Shown here: piece by piece, positions 28,370 through 38,453 of the stretch | Position numbering within the stretch: position 1 is the stretch's first letter | Layout of the letters: every line of letters starts with the position of its first letter | NCBI RefSeq assembly: GCF_900114315.1 | Contig: NZ_FOSQ01000003.1 | Coordinates: forward strand, 1 to 64,000 | Direction of reading: 5' to 3' | Origin: Falsiroseomonas stagni DSM 19981 | Lineage (GTDB): Bacteria; Pseudomonadota; Alphaproteobacteria; Acetobacterales; Acetobacteraceae | Length of the DNA: 64,000 nt | The notes under the pieces: model-generated | The model's database searches: none | Told to the model about the DNA's origin: nothing | What the model saw: the letters and a program-made list of their open reading frames with translations, nothing else | Program-made: the position numbers and the translations under genes

Positions 28370-29122
28370 ATGCGTGTGAGTGAATTTCCCGGCGTCTTCG
28401 CCGTCGAACAGGCGACGCTGACGGCGGTGCCGGCGCCGAAGCTGATCTTCGATGGACCCTTCGTGGTGCGCCGCTACCTCGGCGGCACCGGCCGGGCCAA
28501 TGCAGCCTGCCCGATGGACCCGCGGCCCGATGCGGACCTTGCCACGCGCATCGAGCGGATCGAGGCCTTCTACGCCCGGATGGGCCAGGTCTGCCGCTTC
28601 CGCTCCACGCCGCTCGACCCCGAGGGGATGGTGCCGATGCTGGAGGCGCGGGGCTACCGGCGCCATGACGAGAGCCAGGTGATTGCGGGGCCGCTGGCCG
28701 GTTTCGCGAAGTCCGATCCCGCGGTCGAGATCCTGTCCGGGCCGGAGGATCGCTGGATGGCGGTGGTAGCGACGGCCGAGCACCAGTCGCCCGCACGGCG
28801 GGCAGAGAAGGCAGGCATGGCCGATCTGCTGGCCGTGCCGGCGGCCTGGGTGCTGTTGCATGAGGATGGCGTACCGGCCGCGACGGCCTTCGTGACGGCC
28901 GATGGTCCCTTGGCCGGCCTGTTCGACCTCTCGGTCCGTCCGGAGTTCCGGCGCCGCGGCCTCGGCCAACGGGTGATGGCGGCCGCCGGCGCCTGGGCTG
29001 CCGCGCAGGGCGCCAGTTGGGCCTATGCCCAGGTCGCCTGCACGAACAAGGCGTCACTCACGCTCAATGCCGGCCTCGGCCTGATCGAGCGCTACCGCTA
29101 CGTCTATTTCCTGAAGAACTGA
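28370..29122 (+). CDS. GNAT-family N-acetyltransferase
   Basis: A 250-residue protein with a C-terminal GNAT domain: VRPEFRRRGLGQRVM is the acetyl-CoA-binding motif A, followed by ACTNKASLTLNAGLGLIERYRYVYF. The N-terminal half is a second, degenerate GNAT-like half (DPRPDADLATRIERIEAFY). The substrate is unknown. ATG at 28370 is chosen; GTG at 28358 overlaps the stop of the preceding gene (GTGA) and would add four residues. Confidence 0.82.
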   Translation: MRVSEFPGVFAVEQATLTAVPAPKLIFDGPFVVRRYLGGTGRANAACPMDPRPDADLATRIERIEAFYARMGQVCRFRSTPLDPEGMVPMLEARGYRRHDESQVIAGPLAGFAKSDPAVEILSGPEDRWMAVVATAEHQSPARRAEKAGMADLLAVPAAWVLLHEDGVPAATAFVTADGPLAGLFDLSVRPEFRRRGLGQRVMAAAGAWAAAQGASWAYAQVACTNKASLTLNAGLGLIERYRYVYFLKN

Positions 29123-29131
29123 CGGCGGGGT

Positions 29132-29180
29132 CCGGGGGCCGCCACGGCCCCCGGCGGGGGTACGGGGGCAGCGCCCCCGT
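29132..29180. repeat. Palindrome cluster D (two hairpins)
   Basis: Two hairpins, 29132-29154 (CCGGGGGCC/GGCCCCCGG) and 29162-29180 (ACGGGGGC-AGC-GCCCCCGT), separate the convergent GNAT and quinone oxidoreductase genes. They match the last two elements of the larger clusters at 8484 and 48001 in order and spacer (CGGGGGT) and probably serve as a terminator. Confidence 0.6.
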
Positions 29181-29189
29181 GCATCCCCT

Positions 29190-30161
29190 TCACGGCAGCA
29201 GAACGGTACTGCCCGTCGTCTTCCGCGCTTCCAGCGCCCGATGCGCATCCGCCGCATCCTTCAGCGCGAAGCTCTGGTTCACCCGGATCTTCACCGCGCC
29301 CTTGGCGACGACGTCGAACAGCGCCGCCGCATGCGCTTCCAGGTCTTCACGCTTGGACGTGTAGGTCGCGAGTGTGGGGCGCGTCAGGTAGAGCGAGCCC
29401 TTGGCCGCGAGGATGCCGATATCGGTGGTCACGGGGCCGGAGGCGTTGCCGTAGGACACCATCATCCCGTAGGGCGCCAGGCAGTCGAGCGAGGTCGTGA
29501 AGGTATCGCGGCCGACGCTGTCGAAGACGACGGGCAGCATGGCGCCGCCGGTGATCTCCTTCACCTTGGCGGGCAGGCCTTCGATCCCGACCACCACATG
29601 GTCCGCGCCATGGGCCTTGGAGAGTTCGGCCTTCTCTTCCGTGCTGACGCAGCCGATGACGGTGGCGCCGAGATGCTTGGCCCATTGCGTCATGATGAGG
29701 CCGACGCCGCCGGCGGCCGCATGGACCAGGATGGTCTGGCCGGGCTGCACCTTGTAGGTGCGGGTCAGCAGGAAGCCCGCGGTCATGCCCTGAAGCATCA
29801 TGGCGGCGGCCTGGTCGAAGCCGATCGCCTCCGGCACCTTCACGAGGCGGTCGGCCTTGATGGTGCGGGCCTCCGCATAGGCGCCGATCGGGGCGGTGGC
29901 GTAGGCCACGCGGTCGCCCGGGGCGACGTTGGTGACGCCCTCGCCGACGGCCTCGACGATGCCGGAGGCTTCCATGCCGATGGTCGCCGGCAGGGCGGGC
30001 GCCTTGTAGAGGCCCGTGCGGAAATAGACGTCGATGTAGTTCAGGCCGACGGCCTTGTGGCGGACCAGCGCTTCACCGGCCTTGGGCGCGGGGAGGGGAA
30101 CTTCCTCCCAGACCATCTTCTCGGGGCCGCCATATTCGTGGACGCGGATGGCATGGTTCAT
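29190..30161 (-). CDS. NADPH:quinone reductase (zeta-crystallin-like)
   Basis: A 323-residue medium-chain dehydrogenase of the quinone oxidoreductase class: an N-terminal GroES-like domain (VGLNYIDVYFRTGLY, GMEASGIVEAVGEGV) and a Rossmann domain (VHAAAGGVGLIMTQWAKHLGATVIG). It has no structural or catalytic zinc cysteines. It reduces quinones or enones with NADPH. Its ATG overlaps the stop of ogt (ATGA), so the two form an operon. Confidence 0.9.
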   Translation of the reverse strand: MNHAIRVHEYGGPEKMVWEEVPLPAPKAGEALVRHKAVGLNYIDVYFRTGLYKAPALPATIGMEASGIVEAVGEGVTNVAPGDRVAYATAPIGAYAEARTIKADRLVKVPEAIGFDQAAAMMLQGMTAGFLLTRTYKVQPGQTILVHAAAGGVGLIMTQWAKHLGATVIGCVSTEEKAELSKAHGADHVVVGIEGLPAKVKEITGGAMLPVVFDSVGRDTFTTSLDCLAPYGMMVSYGNASGPVTTDIGILAAKGSLYLTRPTLATYTSKREDLEAHAAALFDVVAKGAVKIRVNQSFALKDAADAHRALEARKTTGSTVLLP

Positions 30162-30667
30162 CGGGGGGTGGTCCCTGGAGATGAGGGGAAGAGCTCGGCC
30201 TGGGGGCCTTGGGGGGTGGCGGTCGCGCGCCGCTCCAGATCGAGCAGCACGCGCTTGGTGGAGGCCCCGTCACCGCCGGAGTAGCCGCCGAGCCTTCCGG
30301 CCGCGGCAACCACGCGATGACAGGGGATGACGATCGGTATCGGGTTGGCGCCATTCGCCTGTCCGACGGCGCGGGCGGAAGAACCAAGTGACTGGGCGAG
30401 GTCACCATAGGACCGTGTCTCGCCGGGGGGAATGGCGCGCAGCGCGTCCCAGACCCGACGCTGGAAGGCGGAACCGAAGGGCGCGAGGGGAAGGTCGAAG
30501 GCCGTGCGCTTGCCGTCGAAATAGTCCTGCAGCTGGGCGACGGCTTCGACCAGCAGGGGTGTGCGGTCCTGGTCGCGGCCGCGGCCCCAGTCTAGGGCCA
30601 CGATAGCGCCGTCCTCCTCCGAGAAGGTCACATCGCCAACGGGGGTCAGGCAGGAGAGTTGGGGCAT
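30158..30667 (-). CDS. ogt: Methylated-DNA--[protein]-cysteine S-methyltransferase
   Basis: This suicide enzyme repairs O6-alkylguanine by moving the alkyl group to its own cysteine. The 169-residue product carries the active-site PIVIPCHRVV near residue 116, the DNA-binding helix FQRRVWDALRAIPPGETRSYGDLA and the Asn hinge ANGANP. There is no Ada-type N-terminal domain. It overlaps qor at its 3' end by 4 bp, is divergent from the ferredoxin gene, and is probably constitutive. Confidence 0.92.
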   Translation of the reverse strand: MPQLSCLTPVGDVTFSEEDGAIVALDWGRGRDQDRTPLLVEAVAQLQDYFDGKRTAFDLPLAPFGSAFQRRVWDALRAIPPGETRSYGDLAQSLGSSARAVGQANGANPIPIVIPCHRVVAAAGRLGGYSGGDGASTKRVLLDLERRATATPQGPQAELFPSSPGTTPR

Positions 30668-30772
30668 TGCATCCGTCCAGGGCGCGCCATGCGCCACATT
30701 CCCGGGTCCCTCGTCAAGCGGGGGTGGGGTCGCTACATCGGTCGAGCCGCCGCCCTTGCCGGGAGTTTGCCT

Positions 30773-31150
30773 GTGACCGATGCGCCTGTCGCCGCCGCGA
30801 TGCCGGAGGCCGATCCGCCGCCCTATTTCACTGCCCACGTCTTCATCTGCTGCAACCGCCGGCCGGACGGCCACAAGCGCGGTTCCTGCGCGGCCCAGGG
30901 CAGCGAGGCGCTGCGCGACTACATGAAGGTGCGGGCCAAGGAGCTTGGCCTGAAGGGTGTGCGGGTCAACCAGGCCGGCTGCCTCGACCGCTGCGAGTTC
31001 GGACCGACGCTGGTGATCTACCCCGAGGGCATCTGGTACGCCCCGAAGACGCGGGAGGATGTGGACGAGATCCTGACGGCGCATCTGCGACAGGGCGGCC
31101 GGGTGCGCCGCCTGATGCTGACGGAACATGACGTCGCGCCGAAGGGCTGA
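30773..31150 (+). CDS. Thioredoxin-like [2Fe-2S] ferredoxin
   Basis: A 125-residue protein with the four cysteines of the thioredoxin-fold ferredoxin family: CCNRRPDGHKRGSC near residue 25 and QAGCLDRCEFGPTLVIYPEG near 65. Such proteins carry one 2Fe-2S cluster and pass electrons to unknown partners. GTG at 30773 has GGGAG 7 nt upstream; ATG at 30800 is the alternative and would still keep the whole domain. A parS site follows 11 bp after its stop. Confidence 0.88.
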   Translation: MTDAPVAAAMPEADPPPYFTAHVFICCNRRPDGHKRGSCAAQGSEALRDYMKVRAKELGLKGVRVNQAGCLDRCEFGPTLVIYPEGIWYAPKTREDVDEILTAHLRQGGRVRRLMLTEHDVAPKG

Positions 31151-31161
31151 CACGCCCGTCC

Positions 31162-31177
31162 TGTTTCACGTGAAACA
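31162..31177. promoter_or_regulatory. parS site upstream of mnmE
   Basis: TGTTTCACGTGAAACA is a perfect 16-bp match to the bacterial parS consensus and a full palindrome. ParB binds it and, as a CTP-dependent clamp, spreads from it to organise the origin region. It lies in the 45-bp gap between the ferredoxin gene and mnmE, 4.7 kb from parB. Confidence 0.93.
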
Positions 31178-31195
31178 CCCGCCCAGGCCGGACCG

Positions 31196-32518
31196 GTGCT
31201 GACGGATACCATCTTTGCGCGGGCCTCGGGCGCGGGCCAGGCGGCCGTGGCGGTATTGCGGCTCTCCGGCCCGGGGACGGCGGCAGCGGTCGCCCGGCTC
31301 GGCGGGACATTGCCGGCGGCGCGCCGGGCAAGCCTTCGCCGCCTGCACGACCCCGATACTGCGGAAGTGCTCGACCAGGCCCTGGTCCTCTGGTTTCCCG
31401 GCCCCGGCAGCTACACCGGGGAGGATGCGGCGGAGTTGCATCTGCATGGCGGGAATGCGGTGGTGACAGCAGTGTCGGACGCCTTGTCGCGGCTCGGCTG
31501 CCGGCCGGCCGAGCCTGGCGAATTCACGCGGCGCGCTTTCCTGCACGGGCGCATGGACCTGACCCAGGCGGAGGCGATCGCCGACCTCATCGCCGCGGAA
31601 ACCACGGCGCAGCGGCGCCAGGCACTCCGGCAGGCCGATGGCGCGCTGGCCAGGCTTTATGGCGGCTGGACGGAGCGCCTGACACGCATCCTGGCGCAGC
31701 AGGAAGCCGCCATCGAGTTCGAGATGGATGACCTGCCAACCGATGTCGCCGATCGGGCGAGGGAGGCGGCCGCCGCGCTGGCCCGGGAGATCAGCGCCCA
31801 TCTGGATGACGGGCGGCGCGGGGAAAGGCTGCGGGAGGGCCTGTCCATCGCCATCCTCGGCGCGCCCAACGCCGGCAAGTCATCCCTGCTGAACGCGCTG
31901 GCGGGCCGGGATGCGGCCATCGTCTCCCCGATCGCAGGGACGACGCGGGACATCGTGGAATGCCGGATGGTCCTGGGCGGCGTGCCGGCGGTGATCGCCG
32001 ATACGGCGGGGCTGCGCGCCAGCACCGATGCCATCGAGCAGGAAGGCGTCAGGCGTGCCCTGCGACGGGCGGAGGAAGCCGATATCCTCATCACTGCCTT
32101 TGCCGCTGATACAACGCCGGATGCGGAAACCCTGGCGCAGTTCCGGCAGGCGCCCGGCGCGATCATCGTCGCCACGAAATGCGACCTCGCGGCACCGCCA
32201 GCCCTCGACGCGCCAGGCCGCGTGATCCCGACCAGTGCGCGGACAGGGGAGGGGCTGGACGCGCTGCGCCAGGCTCTCACGCGGGAGGCGGCGCGTCATG
32301 CAGGGCTCGGCGATGCCCCCGCCTTGACGCGGTCACGCCACCGCTCGGCCCTGGCGGAGGCGGTGGAGCAGTTGGGTCTGGCCCGGGCCGCACCCCTGCC
32401 GGAACTGGCGGCGGAGGGCTACCGAGCAGCACTGCTGGCGTTGGGCCGCGTGACCGGGCGGGTGGATGTGGAACGGATTCTCGATTCCATCTTCCGCGAC
32501 TTCTGCATCGGCAAGTAG
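31196..32518 (+). CDS. mnmE: tRNA modification GTPase MnmE
   Basis: With MnmG it places the carboxymethylaminomethyl group on U34 of certain tRNAs. The 440-residue product has the N-terminal folate-binding domain ([21 protein letters not shown]), a helical domain, and a G domain with [24 protein letters not shown] and TKCD. It ends FCIGK, the conserved C-terminus with its essential Cys. Start is GTG at 31196. mnmG follows 19 bp downstream. Confidence 0.96.
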   Translation: MLTDTIFARASGAGQAAVAVLRLSGPGTAAAVARLGGTLPAARRASLRRLHDPDTAEVLDQALVLWFPGPGSYTGEDAAELHLHGGNAVVTAVSDALSRLGCRPAEPGEFTRRAFLHGRMDLTQAEAIADLIAAETTAQRRQALRQADGALARLYGGWTERLTRILAQQEAAIEFEMDDLPTDVADRAREAAAALAREISAHLDDGRRGERLREGLSIAILGAPNAGKSSLLNALAGRDAAIVSPIAGTTRDIVECRMVLGGVPAVIADTAGLRASTDAIEQEGVRRALRRAEEADILITAFAADTTPDAETLAQFRQAPGAIIVATKCDLAAPPALDAPGRVIPTSARTGEGLDALRQALTREAARHAGLGDAPALTRSRHRSALAEAVEQLGLARAAPLPELAAEGYRAALLALGRVTGRVDVERILDSIFRDFCIGK

Positions 32519-32537
32519 TGGCCCTATACCCCGCCGC

Positions 32538-34412
32538 ATGATGGCGACAACGACCTATGACGTGGTGGTGGTGGGTGGTGGGCATGCCGGCTGCGAGGCC
32601 GCGGCCGCCGCCGCCCGCTGCGGCGCCCGCACCCTTCTGCTCACCCACCGGATCGAGACCGTGGGCGAGATGTCCTGCAACCCCGCCATCGGGGGCATCG
32701 GGAAGGGCCATTTGGTGCGGGAGATCGATGCGCTGGATGGGCTGATCGCCCGCGCGGCCGATGCAGCCGCCATCCACGCCAAGGTGCTGAACCGCAGCAA
32801 GGGCCCGGCCGTGCGCGGCCCGCGCATCCAGGCGGACCGCAAGCTCTACCGCGCCGCCATGCAGAACCTCCTCGCCGCGATCCCGGGGCTCACGCTGCTG
32901 GGCGAGGCCGCCGAGGATCTGGAGCTGGACGGGGCAGGCGCCGTCGCCGCCATCATCACCGCCAGCGGCACCCGCATCCGCTGCGGCGCCGTCGTCATCA
33001 CGACCGGCACCTTCCTGCGCGGCGAGATCCATCTGGGCGAGCAGCGCTTCCCGGCAGGCCGCGTCGGGGAGGCGCCCTCCATCGGCCTCGCCCGGACGCT
33101 GGACCGCCTCGGCCTGCCCCTCGCGCGCCTGAAGACCGGCACGCCGCCGCGGCTCGATGGCCGAACGATCGACTGGGAGGCCCTGGAGCCCCAGCCCGGC
33201 GATGACCCGCCGGAGCCGATGTCCTGGCTGACGGACCGGATCACGAACCCGCAGGTGATGTGCCGCATCACCTGGACCGGCGCCGCCACCCATGCGGTGA
33301 TCCGGGAGAATCTGCATCGCTCCGCCGTCTATTCCGGCCAGATCCAGGGCGTCGGCCCGCGCTACTGCCCTTCCATCGAGGACAAGATCGTCCGCTTCGC
33401 GGACCGGGAGCGCCACCAGATCTTCCTGGAGCCGGAGGGGCTGGATGACGACACCGTCTATCCCAACGGCATCTCCACCAGCCTGCCGGAAAGCGTCCAG
33501 GCGGCGATCATCGCCTCCATCCCCGGGCTGGAACACGCCCGCATCCTCCGCCCCGGCTACGCGATCGAATACGACCATGTCGACCCGCGCGCCCTGCACC
33601 GGACGCTTGAGGTCCGAACCACGCCAGGCCTGTTCCTGGCGGGCCAGATCAACGGCACGACGGGGTATGAGGAGGCGGCGGCACAGGGGCTGATGGCCGG
33701 CCTGAACGCCGCCCGACGGGCCGAGGGCGTGGCCCCCGACCGGGTTCTCGGGCGGGGAGAAGCGTATATCGGTGTGCTGGTGGATGACCTGGTGACGCAG
33801 GGCGTCACCGAGCCCTACCGGATGCTGACCGCACGTTCGGAGCACCGCCTCAGCCTGCGCGCCGACAATGCCGGGCTGCGCCTGACGGATCGCGGCATCG
33901 CCTGGGGCTGTGTCGGCGCCGAACGTGCCGCGCGCCATGCCACCTTCGCCGCCGATGTCGCCGCCGCCCTGGCCCGCGCGGCGGAGGATCTCGCCACCCC
34001 CTACGCCCTGGCCGCCGCCGGCATTCCGATCCGCCAGGATGGCCGCCGCCGCACGGTGCTGGAGGTCCTGGCCCTGCCGGACATCACCGCCGCCATGGCC
34101 GCCAGCGCCTTCCCCTGGCTCGCCGCCCTGCCGCCCGCCATTGCCATCCAGGTGGAGGCCGAGGCCTTCTACGCCCCCTACCTCCGCAAGCAGGAGGCAG
34201 AGCGCCGCCTGCTGGCGCGTGAGGATCGGCTGACCATTCCGGATGGCATCGACTTCAAGGCTATCCCGGGTCTCTCGACGGAGATGCAGCAGCGGTTGCT
34301 GCGCGCGCGGCCGGACAGCCTCGGCAGTGCCGGTCGCGTTCCGGGCGTGACGCCTGCCGCCATCGCCGCCCTCGCGGTCCATCTTCGACGGATGGCCGCC
34401 CAGGCGGTATAG
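32538..34412 (+). CDS. mnmG: tRNA uridine-5-carboxymethylaminomethyl modification enzyme MnmG (GidA)
   Basis: The 624-residue FAD protein starts with [16 protein letters not shown] and has [21 protein letters not shown] (the NADH/FAD region), [32 protein letters not shown] and [13 protein letters not shown]. The C-terminal helical domain is complete. It works as a heterotetramer with MnmE. ATG at 32538 is followed by a second ATG; either can be the start. rsmG begins 2 bp after the stop. Confidence 0.96.
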   Translation: MMATTTYDVVVVGGGHAGCEAAAAAARCGARTLLLTHRIETVGEMSCNPAIGGIGKGHLVREIDALDGLIARAADAAAIHAKVLNRSKGPAVRGPRIQADRKLYRAAMQNLLAAIPGLTLLGEAAEDLELDGAGAVAAIITASGTRIRCGAVVITTGTFLRGEIHLGEQRFPAGRVGEAPSIGLARTLDRLGLPLARLKTGTPPRLDGRTIDWEALEPQPGDDPPEPMSWLTDRITNPQVMCRITWTGAATHAVIRENLHRSAVYSGQIQGVGPRYCPSIEDKIVRFADRERHQIFLEPEGLDDDTVYPNGISTSLPESVQAAIIASIPGLEHARILRPGYAIEYDHVDPRALHRTLEVRTTPGLFLAGQINGTTGYEEAAAQGLMAGLNAARRAEGVAPDRVLGRGEAYIGVLVDDLVTQGVTEPYRMLTARSEHRLSLRADNAGLRLTDRGIAWGCVGAERAARHATFAADVAAALARAAEDLATPYALAAAGIPIRQDGRRRTVLEVLALPDITAAMAASAFPWLAALPPAIAIQVEAEAFYAPYLRKQEAERRLLAREDRLTIPDGIDFKAIPGLSTEMQQRLLRARPDSLGSAGRVPGVTPAAIAALAVHLRRMAAQAV

Positions 34413-34414
34413 GG

Positions 34415-35042
34415 GTGTTTCACGTGAAACAGCCGCCCCCGCCGACCCTGTCGCGCCTTCCCGACTGCGCGCCGCCCGATGCGGCGCAGCAGGCGATGCT
34501 CGACGCCTACCTCGACCTGCTGATCCGCTGGAACAGCCGCATCAATCTGGTAGCGGATGCGCCAGCCGAGACGCTGCGCCAGCGCCATATCCGGGATTGC
34601 CTGCAACTCGCCGCCCTGGTTCCGCCAGGCGATGGCCCGATGGCCGACCTTGGCGCCGGTGCCGGCCTGCCCGGGCTGGTGCTCGCCATCGCCACCGGCC
34701 GGCCGACGCATCTGGTGGAATCGGATCGGCGCAAGGCCGCCTTCCTGACGGAAGCGGCGGCGCGACTCGACCTGAAGCGCGTAAAGGTCCATCCGACCCG
34801 TATCGAGGACGCCATCCTGCCGCCGCTCGACCTCATCACCGCGCGTGCCCTGGCGCCGCTGGACCGCCTGCTGCCCCATGCCGCGAGGCTGCTGGCGCCG
34901 GGTGGCATCGCCATCTTCCCCAAGGGCCGCACGGCGGACCTTGAACTCGCCGCGACGCGGCCGGCATGGACCTGCCAGGTGGAACGCTTCGCCAGCCAGA
35001 CCGACCCCGAGGCCACCATCTTCCGCCTGAGCGATATCCGAC

Positions 35043-35062
<20 letters not shown>
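34415..35062 (+). CDS. rsmG: 16S rRNA (guanine-527-N7)-methyltransferase RsmG (GidB)
   Basis: RsmG uses SAM to methylate G527 of 16S rRNA. The 215-residue product shows RWNSRINLVADAPAETLRQRHIRDC, the SAM-binding MADLGAGAGLPGLVLAI and ITARALAPLDRLLPHA. The GTG start and the next codons (M-F-H-V-K-Q) are themselves the parS palindrome at 34416-34431, so the N-terminus is set by the ParB site. It overlaps parA by 20 bp. Confidence 0.95.
34416..34431. promoter_or_regulatory. parS site in the first codons of rsmG
   Basis: A second perfect TGTTTCACGTGAAACA, overlapping the rsmG GTG start. It is 1.4 kb upstream of parB and 3.25 kb from the other perfect site, giving the usual cluster of parS near parAB. 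Confidence 0.94.
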
Positions 35063-35848
<786 letters not shown>

Positions 35849-35852
<4 letters not shown>

Positions 35853-36706
35853 GCAGCACGACACGCAAGCCGACCTCCCGCCTGGGCCGCGGCCTCTCGG
35901 CCCTCATCCCCGATGCGCCGATGCCCGCGCCCGGCGAGGCCCTGCGCCAGGTCCCGATCGAGGCGCTGGAGCCAGGCCCCTTCCAGCCCCGCGGCGTGAT
36001 GGACAGCACCAGCCTGGAGGAACTCGCCACCTCCATCCGGGAACACGGCATCCTCCAGCCGATCCTCGTCCGCCCCAAGCCCAACCATCCCGGCGCCTAT
36101 GAGATCGTGGGCGGCGAACGCCGCTGGCGTGCGGCGCAGGTGGCACAGCTGCACGAAGTCCCTGTCGTCATCCGCGACCTCGGTGACCGCGAAGCCATGG
36201 CCGCCGGGCTGGTGGAGAATTTGCAGCGCCAGGATCTGAACGCGGTTGAGGAGGCAGAGGGCTACAAGCGGCTGGTCGAGGAATTCGGCCTGACGCAGGA
36301 AAGCCTCGGCCAATCCGTCGGCAAAAGCCGCAGCCACGTCGCCAATACGCTCCGCCTGCTCGGCCTGCCGCAGCAGGTGCGGGACCTCGTGCGCCAGGGC
36401 AGCCTTTCCGCCGGCCATGCCCGCGCGCTGATCGGCGCGCCGGACCCGGTGAAGCTCGCCGCCCAGGTCGTGGTGCGCGGCCTGAATGTCCGCCAGACCG
36501 AGGCCCTGGTCGCCGCCCGGCCGCGCCCGCTGGGCCCGCGGGAGAAGGCGGAGGACCGGGAGACGCGCGCGCTGGAGCGGGATCTCACGGAAAAGCTCGG
36601 CCTGCAGGTGCTCGTGAAACACCAGGGCAAGGGGGGCGAGGTGACGATCCGCTACAAGGACCTCGACCAGCTCGACGGCATCGTCCGCCTGCTGTCGGGC
36701 GGCTGA
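35849..36706 (+). CDS. parB: Chromosome-partitioning protein ParB
   Basis: The 285-residue product begins RKPTSRLGRGLSALIP (the ParA-contacting N-terminus). It then has the CTP-binding domain with GERRWRAAQ and ENLQRQDLN, the helix-turn-helix (GLTQESLGQSVGKSRSHVANTLRLL) that reads parS, and a C-terminal dimer domain. It starts within the parA stop codon and converges on holA. Its targets are the parS palindromes at 31162 and 34416, and possibly 6940. Confidence 0.96.
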
Positions 36707-36722
36707 TCCCCTCCGCCGGGCC

Positions 36723-37736
36723 TCAGCGCCGGTTGAAGCCGGCGGCTTGGCGAGCGATGGCCGCGATCGCGGCGCGGGCGATGGCCAGGTCCGATTCGCG
36801 AAAGGCCGTCGTCTTGGTGCGCTTTTCCGCTTCCAGCAGGGCCGCGCCCTGCGCTTCCAGCGCCGCCACCGGCCAGTTGCGCAGCGCCCGGTCGAAGGCA
36901 GGCTTGTGACGGAAGAAGACCGGCGGCCGCAGCACGCCGGAATCGCCGCCCGCCACCGCGGCCTCGTGCAGCCGCTGCATGTGCCGCAGCGTGGCGCGCA
37001 CCACCATCACGGGGTTGGCGCCTTCCGCGAAGGCCGCGTCCAACGCCCGGTCGGCCGCCACGGCATCGCCACCGGTCGCCGCCATCAGGGCCTCGTCCAG
37101 ATCCATCGCCGCGCCCTCCGCCACACAGGCCATGGCCGCTTCCTCATCGACCTTGCCGCCCTGGCCGACATAGAGCGCCAGCACCTCCACCGCCCGGCGG
37201 AGCATCATCCGGTCCTCCCCCAGCCGCCCCGAGAGCCAGGTGACGGCAGCAGGTTCCGCCTGCACGCCCTGCTCCCGCAGCAGCCGGGCGATGGTGCCGG
37301 ACAGCGCCTCGTCCCTCTCGCGGTAGCAGGGGATGGCGGCGACATCCGGCGCGGCCTCGGCCAGGACCCGCAGCTTGGACCGGGCGGTCAACTCGCCCGC
37401 CTCCATCACCACCAGCGCCTCGCCACGGGTCGCCAGCATGTCCTTCAGCGCGTTCGCATGGGCATCCGTCGCGTCCCGCAGGCGGACCACCCTGCGCCCG
37501 CCCGTCATCGCCAGCGCGGCGGCCTCACCAGCCAGCACGCCAGCCCGGGCCGCTTCCTCCCGCGTCAGGTCAGCCAGGCGGAAAGGGTCGTCCATGGCGC
37601 CGCCGAGCACGCTGCGTACCAGCGACTCGGCCCTTTCCCGCACCAGCCCCGCATCCTCGCCGAACAGCAGCACGGCGCGCATCCCGCCGGGATCGGCCAG
37701 CACCGCCTGCGCGCGCCGCGCATCGATCTTCGCCAT
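36723..37736 (-). CDS. holA: DNA polymerase III subunit delta
   Basis: Delta opens the sliding clamp within the clamp loader. The 337-residue product shows the HolA pattern: an N-terminal AAA+-like domain without Walker motifs (LLFGEDAGLVRERAESLV), a helical middle, and a C-terminal collar domain (NPVMVVRATLRHMQRLHEA). It is last in the minus-strand run leuS-lptE-holA, starting 18 bp after lptE, and converges on parB. Confidence 0.93.
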   Translation of the reverse strand: MAKIDARRAQAVLADPGGMRAVLLFGEDAGLVRERAESLVRSVLGGAMDDPFRLADLTREEAARAGVLAGEAAALAMTGGRRVVRLRDATDAHANALKDMLATRGEALVVMEAGELTARSKLRVLAEAAPDVAAIPCYRERDEALSGTIARLLREQGVQAEPAAVTWLSGRLGEDRMMLRRAVEVLALYVGQGGKVDEEAAMACVAEGAAMDLDEALMAATGGDAVAADRALDAAFAEGANPVMVVRATLRHMQRLHEAAVAGGDSGVLRPPVFFRHKPAFDRALRNWPVAALEAQGAALLEAEKRTKTTAFRESDLAIARAAIAAIARQAAGFNRR

Positions 37737-37754
37737 GCGCCGATCAGCCGGGCA

Positions 37755-38453
37755 TCAGCGGGAGCCCGGCGGCAGCCCCAGCACGCCCGGCGATGCCGGG
37801 TCGGACAGCCCCGGCGGCAGGGCGTCACCGGGCGACGCCGGCGGGATGACCGGCATGCTGACCGCCTCCCCGACATGACCTTCCGCACGCCGGCGGAATT
37901 CCGCGGCGATGCGCGTCACGATCTGGTCCGCCAGCGTCGCCGCCAGGCGCTGCTCGGCAGCCTCCCGGCTGCTGTCGGCGGCGAAGAATTGGTTGGCCGG
38001 GATGTTGTAGGCCTCGATCGACCGTTCCTGGCCGGACATGATGCCTTCGGGCGGCGGGCCCAGGCGCACCAGCACCCAATTCGCCGTCGCGATGTAGCGT
38101 ACCCGGGTCGCCGCGCCGTCAATCTGCACGCCAACACCCTCGGCCGCCACGCCAGGGCCGACGCGCAGTTCATAGGCTGGCTGCCGCGCGCCACCGATGC
38201 CAGTGCCCAGCCGCAGGAGCAGGCCGCGCCGCATCAGCTGGCCGAAGCGCTCACCGATCGGCGCCACCCGGATGGAGAGCAGCTGCTCCCGCACCGAGGG
38301 TTCACCCGCCGCGACCGCCGCCGCGCCATTGCTGCCATAGAGCGGCCGGAACCCGCACCCCGCGAGCAGCCCCGCCGCGCCCAGCAGGACGCCACGCCGC
38401 GCGAGAAGGGCGGCGTCCTCAGACAACGAAGTTGACGACCCGTCCGGGGACAT
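37755..38453 (-). CDS. lptE: LPS-assembly lipoprotein LptE
   Basis: LptE plugs the LptD barrel that places lipopolysaccharide in the outer membrane. The 232-residue product has a lipoprotein signal ([16 protein letters not shown], followed by GFRPLYG, the usual LptE start), then a two-layer domain (NANW-like [19 protein letters not shown]) and a proline-rich tail. ATG at 38453 lies inside the 3' end of leuS (35-bp overlap) and gives a complete signal. Confidence 0.9.
   Translation of the reverse strand: MSPDGSSTSLSEDAALLARRGVLLGAAGLLAGCGFRPLYGSNGAAAVAAGEPSVREQLLSIRVAPIGERFGQLMRRGLLLRLGTGIGGARQPAYELRVGPGVAAEGVGVQIDGAATRVRYIATANWVLVRLGPPPEGIMSGQERSIEAYNIPANQFFAADSSREAAEQRLAATLADQIVTRIAAEFRRRAEGHVGEAVSMPVIPPASPGDALPPGLSDPASPGVLGLPPGSR

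Noticed and set aside
32277-34382. 701-residue minus-strand frame opposite mnmG
   Set aside because: No motifs; mnmG is unmistakable on the other strand.
36610-36626. Possible further parS at CTCGTGAAACACC in parB
   Set aside because: Only one half-site matches; the palindrome is not present.
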